From: SZAS-7 sp964512205
GTDB taxonomy: Bacteria; Chlamydiota; Chlamydiia; Chlamydiales; FEN-1388
Assembly: GCA_964512205.1 (NCBI GenBank)
Contig: CAZEGK010000006.1
Location: 1 to 64,000, forward strand
Direction of reading: 5' to 3'
Length of the DNA: 64,000 bases
How positions within the stretch are numbered: the stretch's first letter is position 1; each line of letters begins with the position of its first letter. The translations under genes were made by a program, and so were the position numbers. Positions 50,601 through 57,036 of the stretch are shown here, piece after piece. The notes beneath the pieces are model-generated. The model made no database searches. It had not been told where the DNA came from and saw nothing but the letters and a program-made list of their open reading frames with translations.

Positions 50601-52592
50601 TTGCAGCGTGAAGAGCAAGAGGCAGTAGCTCTTATTTCACAAGAAGAGGGGCTTGAGGAGTTTCTACAAACCTTTTTCGTTGATAACATCATTACTCTCT
50701 TAAAAGAAATAGGCACAGAAGATGCGCCATTGAATAAAAAGCTGCCAACGCTTTTAGATCTCTTCTTAAAGCAGTGTTTTGCTGATGAAGATACTGGCTT
50801 TGGCTCGATTCGCGATACTGTAGTGCGTCGTCTTATCTTTACCATGGCAAAGCGCGTCATGACAAAAGATATCCCAATAGTCGAGCAGGCTAAGGGTATC
50901 ATTAGAAGTTATAAACAAAAAGATACCTTTGCAACTGCAGAAAAGATTCTAGAAACGCTTCTTCCGGAAAATCTCGTCGACACTCCCCTTGCAAAACTTG
51001 TCCTTTCAGATATGCTAAAGCGTCAGCTTGGCGAGCTTGTGGGCCATTTTCATTCAAGTCAAGATCGCATACTCGATCGCGCAAAAGAAGCTAAAAACTA
51101 CCTCTATTCACTGCCAGGCATGCGAGCATTTTATGAAGATATGATGCAGGGACTGGATGAAAAGCTCGATGAATTTTCGCAGCCAAAAATCAATCGCATC
51201 TCTGAGGAGTTTCCCGATTATGTCGATGAGCTTCTGAAAGAAGCGCTTCGTGATGAAGAGCTTGGTCCTATCACAAAAGAGTTTTTTAGGGCTGTAGTGA
51301 CAATCATAATGCAAGAAGTTGCAGAGCCAAAACCGGGGCAAACTGTCGAAGATCGCGTCATTGAGGCACTACATGACCTTATGCAAGCAGGAAAGAGTCC
51401 TCTCGACTGGATGAAAACACTCTTGCCGGAAGCGACTATGAAAGAGCTGCTTCCAGAATTTCTACAAAACGTCATTACGCACGAAAGACTCTTAAAATGG
51501 TTCTTTGAACCATATGTAGAAGAGATTAACGATACGCATATGCGTATTATAGATGAAACTGAAAAGGCACCGGATGCCAATGTGGATAGGATGCAGCAAT
51601 TTATCCAGGCATTTTTACTGGATTATACAAGGCCATATGCAACTACACATGGGTTTTTAGGAAAAGAGGGCGTAGTTCGCGAGATTGAGCGAGGACTTCT
51701 TGGAGCTTTAGAAGATGGTAGGGATGAGATTCTGACGCCGAGCTTTCAGAAGTATCTTAATGCAACTGTTAGCCAGGTGACAAGAGGCCTTGCTGAAAAG
51801 GGCATTCTCGATCCTCAATTTGTAACAGAGGCACTTATTGCTTCCTTAGACACATTGGATGAAAGTGTGCCAGAGAATATGCCAGAAGATGAGGAATTCG
51901 CTTCTCGAGCAAAGGATAAGCTGCTTGAAACGCTCTTTCCTGATGGAAAAGATGGGCTTTTAGTTCCTGACGTTGCCAAGGAATTTGTCTGGAAAAAAGT
52001 CTCCACATCCATTAAAGAATTTTTTGAAGAGATCACTGATTCAGATAAACGTATTGCTTGGGTTATTGATCGCTTAGTTCCCCTTGTTACACATGATGAG
52101 GCGCTTTTAAAGGAAAGGCTTCAGGTAGTGGAGGATCTTAGACGCCCTCTTCTTAATGGCCAGCCTAAAGATCCATCATTTGATGTAAAAACAGAAGCAC
52201 TTTTCAAACGCTATACAATGGATCTTGCTCTCCAAAAGACAGAAAAGCAGATAGATGAAAAGGGTTGGTGGTGGCCAATTGCTTGGATTGCTAAACAGGT
52301 TATGAAGTGTATCACTTACCTCTATGTTCGCTTTTTCCTTCGCGATAAACTCTATTCCTATCTAGTAAATGCAAATAACAATAAAAAAATAAGACGTCTT
52401 GTCTGGGCCTTCTTACATGCAAGCCCAAGTTCAAAAAAACCAGATGAAGCTATGAAAATCGAGCTCATCAACAAAATAAAGAGCTCACTTGGGGCAACAG
52501 GTATCACGCCTCACCTCTTAAACAACTACTTTGCAGGCGATCTTGCAAACCTTGTCTTTAACAAAAACATCGTCGACATCCTTTGTGAATAA
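47655..52592 (+). CDS. Giant repeat protein (1645 residues), function unknown
   Basis: 1645 residues, almost all predicted helix, acidic. About eight degenerate copies of a core ending in LxxLLPxE-xx-LLPxFL recur at ~135-195, 365-412, 547-595, 745-797, 932-985, 1094-1147, 1237-1300 and 1419-1465, i.e. every ~155-200 residues after the first gap. Examples: KILETLLPENL, WMKTLLPEATMKELLPEFL, ILEKTLPKAHFTSILPPFL. A hydrophobic stretch (WWWPIAWIAKQVMKCITYLY, ~1538-1557) near the C-terminus could insert in a membrane. No signal peptide or enzyme motif. It may be a scaffold or effector; it lies in the insertion between ruvX and zwf. Confidence 0.8.
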   Translation: MSFVIRGLQYVGQGIGSAATGFMLARDTNGLAGRNIQVQDVHRSQVIDDISKKILSKYLPGDRDKVGSTIRDLIEHVFFVFALKDLQVEENQEVAEDLLVDHFLSSILRLVIHEFKDGPNVTNKEHFVNIANSMLTTAFPGGTWDEKIPRAARYLLSDNFIAKGLARLVVDQQQDLSWKGLTELLATYLEDMYGSISHKPGAHSDPESGAAAFITDIRAWVDKTTKNTTEIKWFANKELTPSSNLFINRYIARVLRGEASQHEDGVVLADARKWTLDHLQNSMEVLYELIFIPTGDETEDARRSAFADKVLTNAVQVLPTADKNLKKIEAMADAEVLRELSIRNLVPQTDPKTALKCHIMADALKLILEKELRPEELAKRLPTFCTAETALSYLYSFLSSYVVETHAQLAEISERGIHSERRLKESGGKEISGWVDVGIEWAKKLCIPKRQDRVFDITSYPFINKLASHMLRSSNPVAAAFVESSLKNLVHVILDQAIGDKIDNPEQALADLINAGLQEGQDKVLELVKIMEEPQNEGFEKEFLTKATYTILEKTLPKAHFTSILPPFLRDAGLWEVLGDYLSSYFLQLYEQTNKVKELDLHDEFRVEEEDLKELIESFIKTVNVWLESPPEKGATSYERFKNQLKAGKGLKNVVRYVLPKLVQPLVAFHLKPKEAMSSEQRAAQLIVKLITSMQGGFDSIDQYEAAEDKKGWLALHGYTDDVIGAYRKQQDIPDVEDVDIRDLLLHEVSEEMVRVLLPQELLIKIVPDEESICNIDSILASLIFTYLERAYNYSHAMRELLYGEKNQQDEMMQEFEKFISEQIEEYFGSEASSNKTWVEEVTRLIFRAENEEQRALLKKFTPNIYFGAIGFCIQNANGNQNLLQLFAPVVKDAEKLFLVLNKNLSHEETVQELQITEQEFARSTHSKRYYWIYARRALDRLYTDEQWKQFIPELVQGFLTKDKAANFLVNIYDTIHRSQEILQREEQEAVALISQEEGLEEFLQTFFVDNIITLLKEIGTEDAPLNKKLPTLLDLFLKQCFADEDTGFGSIRDTVVRRLIFTMAKRVMTKDIPIVEQAKGIIRSYKQKDTFATAEKILETLLPENLVDTPLAKLVLSDMLKRQLGELVGHFHSSQDRILDRAKEAKNYLYSLPGMRAFYEDMMQGLDEKLDEFSQPKINRISEEFPDYVDELLKEALRDEELGPITKEFFRAVVTIIMQEVAEPKPGQTVEDRVIEALHDLMQAGKSPLDWMKTLLPEATMKELLPEFLQNVITHERLLKWFFEPYVEEINDTHMRIIDETEKAPDANVDRMQQFIQAFLLDYTRPYATTHGFLGKEGVVREIERGLLGALEDGRDEILTPSFQKYLNATVSQVTRGLAEKGILDPQFVTEALIASLDTLDESVPENMPEDEEFASRAKDKLLETLFPDGKDGLLVPDVAKEFVWKKVSTSIKEFFEEITDSDKRIAWVIDRLVPLVTHDEALLKERLQVVEDLRRPLLNGQPKDPSFDVKTEALFKRYTMDLALQKTEKQIDEKGWWWPIAWIAKQVMKCITYLYVRFFLRDKLYSYLVNANNNKKIRRLVWAFLHASPSSKKPDEAMKIELINKIKSSLGATGITPHLLNNYFAGDLANLVFNKNIVDILCE

Positions 52593-52603
52593 GCTGTGTG
52601 GAT

Positions 52604-52637
52604 AAAATTTTACCACAGAGGCACTGAGATGGGGAGA
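52604..52637. repeat. Family A repeat, left half of split pair
   Basis: AAAATTTTACCACAGAGGCA and following GAGATGGGGAGA match, as inverted complement, the half at 53592-53626 in 25 of 26 core positions. There is no right arm nearby. It starts 11 bases after the giant gene's stop. Confidence 0.8.
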
Positions 52638-52712
52638 TTACATAAGTAGATAGAGAGGTTTTTATTCAAAAAAACCTGACAATCAGTGGCATAGTTGTTA
52701 TGAAAAAAATCA

Positions 52713-53549
52713 CTAACCTTGGCGATTTTCGTACGCTTGTACCTCTTGTGGCTTGTGAAGTCCTGAATATGTTGCATCAATAAGTTGCTGCATGACTTGG
52801 GATTTCATGTCTTTGGAAATCTGTTTTGCCATGACTTTTACTAGGTCGATTGGCGTTGCAGCGAGCTTTGTATCGCTTTTTCGAAATTTTCTCACTGAGA
52901 TCAGTGCTAGAGGTGCTCTTGTAATGGAACTTCTTGCCGGCTGTGTGAGAAGAGTGTCTACAGCTTCATCGTTTGTCGAATATAAGCTCTCTATTTGTTT
53001 TGCATTTTCTCGTAGAAGATGACTTGCAGCACATATTCGATCAAAAATAGTGGGGCGAAAAATGCTCATCTTAGAGAGCTCTCTTGCATAGTGGGAGCTC
53101 TGATCAAAGGCTTTTCTGCCAAAAGAAGTAATAGTAGAGTCTGCATTTGCATACAGTTCAATCAAATTGCGGCTAGTGAACTTTAGCAGCTGCCAAGAAG
53201 CAGAACGAAGGAGAGCTTGGGCAACTACGAGCAGCATTCTTTGATCTTGTGTAGTATCTCTGGGTTCAATATGAGCATTTTCCGGGCCCGGGTCTAAAAA
53301 GGGAACGATTTGTCTGATATTTGCGGCGAGTTCTACGTCTTTAGATTGTGGTTTTGGAAAAAGAAAAGTGCGAAAGGCATGTACAACCTTTGCAACAACG
53401 TTGGTAGGTTTTTCTGATTCAATATAGTCTTCATACTCTTTCGCAGCTTTTAGTAAGGCTGCATGCAAATTATAAAAATTGATATTAAAGAAATGGTCCT
53501 GCTCAATTGCTACCATAAAATTGCTCGTAACAAATTTTACAAATAGCAT
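52713..53549 (-). CDS. Hypothetical protein between inverted repeat halves
   Basis: 278 residues, mostly helical, basic in the C-terminal third. Not recognised. ATG 53549 has AAGAAGGTAGG upstream; a second ATG is 11 codons later. Residues ~50-90 (VVHAFRTFLFPKPQSKD ... NIRQIVPFL) faintly resemble the N-terminal segment of other unknown proteins here. It is the only minus-strand gene between 42.4 and 57 kb, and it is bounded by inverted family A repeat halves, which suggests an insertion. Confidence 0.7.
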   Translation of the reverse strand: MLFVKFVTSNFMVAIEQDHFFNINFYNLHAALLKAAKEYEDYIESEKPTNVVAKVVHAFRTFLFPKPQSKDVELAANIRQIVPFLDPGPENAHIEPRDTTQDQRMLLVVAQALLRSASWQLLKFTSRNLIELYANADSTITSFGRKAFDQSSHYARELSKMSIFRPTIFDRICAASHLLRENAKQIESLYSTNDEAVDTLLTQPARSSITRAPLALISVRKFRKSDTKLAATPIDLVKVMAKQISKDMKSQVMQQLIDATYSGLHKPQEVQAYENRQG

Positions 53550-53591
53550 AAAAACCTACCTTCTTCTCGTCAATCTTTCTCATCTCTCTTT

Positions 53592-53626
53592 TCTCCCAAT
53601 CTCAGTGCCTCTGTGGTAAAAAATTT
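53592..53626. repeat. Family A repeat, right half of split pair
   Basis: TCTCCCAATCTCAGTGCCTC followed by TGTGGTAAAAAATTT, in inverted orientation to 52604-52637. Together the two halves bound 1023 bp holding one gene. Confidence 0.8.
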
Positions 53627-53653
53627 AGAAAAAACTCTCACCCGAAATGTCGC

Positions 53654-53683
53654 TTGCTTTCGGACCATGTTTCAAGGTAGAAT
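53654..53683 (+). promoter_or_regulatory. Promoter of zwf operon
   Basis: TTGCTT (53654-53659), an 18-base spacer and TAGAAT (53678-53683), about 30 bases before the zwf start. Confidence 0.5.
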
Positions 53684-53713
53684 CAGGAGTTTAGCAAAAG
53701 ATTGAGATACCAC

Positions 53714-55261
53714 ATGATGATGAAGCCTCAAACTATAAATCCGCTCGAAGAGACAAATGCAAGTAAAATTGCAGAACCTTGTGTCCTCGTTATCTTTGGC
53801 GCGACGGGTGATCTAACAGCAAGAAAGCTCTTTCCTGCGATCTACAACCTCAAGCGTGAAGGGCAACTCCCCTCTCACTTTGCTTGCGTTGGTTTTGCAA
53901 GAAGGCAAAAAACCCATGATCAGTTTCGCCAAGAGATGTATGAGGCAATTAGCAAATACTCTCGCGTAAAGCCTGTCGATCAAACACTTTGGAATGGCTT
54001 TTCTGAGCAGATCTTTTACCACATTTCCGAGTTTGATAATGATGCGGGCTATGAGGCCCTAAAGGTCTTTTTACAAGATATCGACATGCGCTTTGGCACT
54101 AAAGGAAACCGTGTGTTTTACCTTTCTGTCCCTCCAAGCCATTTTGAACTTATTGTCGAAAAACTTGGAACGCATGATCTTATCTACCCTACTGATGCAC
54201 CATCTGGAAAATGGTCTAAAGTCATTATCGAAAAACCTTTTGGCCACGACCTAGAAACAGCATATGAGCTTCAAGCCAATATAGGCAACTACCTCAAGGA
54301 AGAGCAGATATATCGAATCGACCACTGGCTTGGTAAAGAGACCGTCCAAAACCTTCTTGTCATGCGTTTTGGAAATGCCATCTTTGAATCTATCTGGAAT
54401 AACCGCTACATTGATTCTATCCAAATTACCGTTGCCGAAGATTTAGGCGTTGGAACACGCGGAAAATTTTGGGAAGAGGCAGGAATGCTTCGCGATATCG
54501 TCCAAAACCATATGATGCAGCTCCTCAGCTTAGTTGCTATGGAACCCCCCGTAGATATCAAAGCAGATTCCATCCGCGACGAAAAGGTGAAGGTACTGCA
54601 CTCCATTCGTCCCATACCTCTGCACAATCTAGACCACCACGTTATCCGAGGCCAATATGGGCCTGGATTTATTGATGGCGAGCCCGTTAAAGGCTATCGA
54701 CAAGAGGATAATGTCTCCCCTACATCATCTGTAGAGACCTATGTCGCGATGCAGCTTTTTATCGATAACTGGCGCTGGGCAGGTGTTCCCTTCTTCCTTC
54801 GTGCAGGTAAAAGGCTGCCAAAAAAGGCAACTGAGATTGCTGTAGTCTTCAAACAGGCACCGGGTGTTCTTTTTAATAGAGCTTGCCATAGAGATGACTC
54901 AAACGTACTCGTTATTCGTATACAACCTGACGAAGGCATAGGCCTTCGCATCAATTCTAAAGTACCTGGCATCAATAACCCTATTCAGCCTGTACGCATG
55001 GACTTCTTGTATGGATCTTACTTTGGTGTAGCACCTCCAGAGGCATATGAGCGTCTTATTATCGACTGCATTTTGGGAGATTCCACCCTCTTTGCAAGAG
55101 AAGATGAAGTGCTCGCATCCTGGAAACTCTTATCTCCAATACTTAAGCGCTGGGAAGAGGTAAGGCCGCATGACTTTCCAAACTATCCTGCAGGATCTTG
55201 GGGCCCCCAAGCTGCCGAGCAGCTCATGCAAAAAAGTGGCAGACATTGGAGATTTGTATAG
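53714..55261 (+). CDS. zwf: Glucose-6-phosphate 1-dehydrogenase
   Basis: 515 residues from the first of three consecutive ATGs (53714); a TTG at 53702 is also in frame. NADP-binding motif FGATGDLTARKLFPAIYNL near the N-terminus, catalytic-site motif RIDHWLGKETVQNLL (usually RIDHYLGKE), then FFLRAGKRLP. It oxidises glucose-6-phosphate to 6-phosphogluconolactone, producing NADPH. Followed after 1 base by opcA and then pgl, so consecutive enzymes share one operon. Confidence 0.98.
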   Translation: MMMKPQTINPLEETNASKIAEPCVLVIFGATGDLTARKLFPAIYNLKREGQLPSHFACVGFARRQKTHDQFRQEMYEAISKYSRVKPVDQTLWNGFSEQIFYHISEFDNDAGYEALKVFLQDIDMRFGTKGNRVFYLSVPPSHFELIVEKLGTHDLIYPTDAPSGKWSKVIIEKPFGHDLETAYELQANIGNYLKEEQIYRIDHWLGKETVQNLLVMRFGNAIFESIWNNRYIDSIQITVAEDLGVGTRGKFWEEAGMLRDIVQNHMMQLLSLVAMEPPVDIKADSIRDEKVKVLHSIRPIPLHNLDHHVIRGQYGPGFIDGEPVKGYRQEDNVSPTSSVETYVAMQLFIDNWRWAGVPFFLRAGKRLPKKATEIAVVFKQAPGVLFNRACHRDDSNVLVIRIQPDEGIGLRINSKVPGINNPIQPVRMDFLYGSYFGVAPPEAYERLIIDCILGDSTLFAREDEVLASWKLLSPILKRWEEVRPHDFPNYPAGSWGPQAAEQLMQKSGRHWRFV

Positions 55262-55262
55262 T

Positions 55263-56339
55263 ATGAACGGCTTTCAAGAGACAGAATTTCAAGAGAATGT
55301 ACAGGTGGCAGTAGAGGGTCAAAACCTTATAAAAGCCTCCCTCTTTAACCTCATCGTCGTAGCAAACAGCCTTCAACGAGGACTAGAGTGTAAAGAGCTT
55401 GTACGTATAGTGACAGAAAAATTTCCCTGCAGAGTCATTTTCGTGCAGTCTGATGACTCAAGCCAAGCTGATTTTTTTCAGACGGAGCATACGATCCAAT
55501 CTATCGGTTCAGGACAGACAAGGGTTTGCTTTGATCAGTTTACCATTGCAGCCTCTACGAGCCAGCTGCATAAAGTACCCTTTCTGATACTTCCTAATAT
55601 CATGCCGGATCTTCCTGTCTACATTCTTTTAGGACATGACCCAACAGAAGATCATGTGATCTTGCCTCAGCTGCAAAAGTATGCAAATCGCGTTGTTTTC
55701 GACTGCGAAACGATCGACAATGTGCAGCGCTTTAGCGAGCGGATGATGAATATGATCCGTGAAACGACAGGAGATCTCATCGATGTCAACTGGTCGCGCA
55801 CAAAAGCGTGGCGTGAAGTACTTGCAAGAGTCTTTAACGATAAAGAAAAGCAAGAGCATCTCAACGGCGCTAAGATGATCCAGATCTCTTTTGCAGGTCG
55901 CTTTCTTCAAAATCAGCCAAAGCATGAACTTCAAGCTGTCTACCTACAGGCATGGCTTGCAGCACAGCTTGGATGGACGCTCGAGAGCATGCAAAAACAA
56001 GATGGCGTAATTCAGGTAAACTACCGCTCTCACCTTGGTCCAATTACGGTAAGCATCCTTCCTAAAGATACAGATGCGATCGAGCAGGGGGCGATTTTCT
56101 CCGTAGAAGTGACGACACATGCAGAGGCACACTATCTGATCTCTCACGAGCGCGATCGCCAGCTTGTGACAGTACATGCATCCACTTTAGAGCGCTGCGA
56201 GATGCCCTACACCCTTTTCTTACATAACTACCAAAAGGGTACAGCACTCGTTAACGAAATTTTCTACCAGCCATTCAGTGAGCACTATTCGGCAATGCTT
56301 TTGGCACTAAACCATACACAATGGGGACAAAGTGTCTAA
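55263..56339 (+). CDS. opcA: OpcA-like glucose-6-phosphate dehydrogenase assembly protein
   Basis: 358 residues from ATG 55263, 1 base after the zwf stop, with GGAG upstream inside zwf; the longer open frame upstream is part of zwf. OpcA features: SLFNLIVVANSL, LILPNIMPDLPVYILLG, VVFDCETID and DLIDVNWSRTKAWREVLARVF. OpcA activates or assembles G6PDH in cyanobacteria and actinobacteria. Its position between zwf and pgl supports that role here. Overlaps pgl by 8 bases. Confidence 0.88.
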   Translation: MNGFQETEFQENVQVAVEGQNLIKASLFNLIVVANSLQRGLECKELVRIVTEKFPCRVIFVQSDDSSQADFFQTEHTIQSIGSGQTRVCFDQFTIAASTSQLHKVPFLILPNIMPDLPVYILLGHDPTEDHVILPQLQKYANRVVFDCETIDNVQRFSERMMNMIRETTGDLIDVNWSRTKAWREVLARVFNDKEKQEHLNGAKMIQISFAGRFLQNQPKHELQAVYLQAWLAAQLGWTLESMQKQDGVIQVNYRSHLGPITVSILPKDTDAIEQGAIFSVEVTTHAEAHYLISHERDRQLVTVHASTLERCEMPYTLFLHNYQKGTALVNEIFYQPFSEHYSAMLLALNHTQWGQSV

Positions 56340-57036
56340 TCGCTCGCTGATCAATCTTGCCACCGAAGAGCAGGTAATCGATTTTTGCCTTGTCCATTTT
56401 ATTGATGAGGCTAATTTTGCCATAGATTCTCATGGCGGCTTTAGCGTTGCCCTTTCTGGCGGCAGCACTCCCAAAAAGTTCTATGATGCTCTGACCCAAT
56501 CTGACGAAGCAAAAGCCCTTGATTGGTCTAAAATAGCTCTCTTTTGGAGCGATGAGCGAGCAGTTGCTCCGGATCATGCAGATTCCAACTACCATATGGC
56601 GATGCAGTTTTTTTCTAAAGCGCCCTTTAATCAGGCAAAGGTCTTTCGTATGGAAGCAGAAAGAGCTGATAAAAATGAAGCTGCAGCAGAATATGCCAAA
56701 AAAATCCTCGAAAACTGCCATAACGGGCGATTTGACCTTGTCTATCTAGGCCTTGGAGAAGATGGCCATGTAGCATCGCTTTTTCCGGAAACAGAGGCGC
56801 TAAAGGTTCAAGATAAACTCGTTGTTGCAAATTATGTGCCAAAACTAAATACGTGGCGCATGACGCTCACCTTCCACTGTATCAATAACGCCAAAAATAT
56901 TGTCCTTATTGCAACAGGTAGCAAAAAAACCAAAATTTTGCATGAAGTGCTCGACAGCAAAGACCAAAAGCTCTTCCCGGCCCAAGCAATCTCAGGCCGA
57001 GAAGTTCCAGCATTTTTTGTTACTGACTCCTATTAA
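56332..57036 (+). CDS. pgl: 6-phosphogluconolactonase
   Basis: 234 residues, starting at a GTG with GGGGAC upstream. Motifs: VALSGGSTPKKFYDAL, LFWSDERAVAPDHADSNY and LGLGEDGHVASLFPET (catalytic region). It hydrolyses 6-phosphogluconolactone, the second step of the oxidative pentose phosphate pathway. Chlamydial annotations call it devB. Its 3' end overlaps the convergent 992-residue gene by 17 bases. Confidence 0.96.
   Translation: MSNRSLINLATEEQVIDFCLVHFIDEANFAIDSHGGFSVALSGGSTPKKFYDALTQSDEAKALDWSKIALFWSDERAVAPDHADSNYHMAMQFFSKAPFNQAKVFRMEAERADKNEAAAEYAKKILENCHNGRFDLVYLGLGEDGHVASLFPETEALKVQDKLVVANYVPKLNTWRMTLTFHCINNAKNIVLIATGSKKTKILHEVLDSKDQKLFPAQAISGREVPAFFVTDSY

Noticed and set aside
52604..53626. 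Repeat-bounded segment as a classical insertion sequence
   Set aside because: The enclosed protein has no transposase motifs, and no target duplication could be seen.
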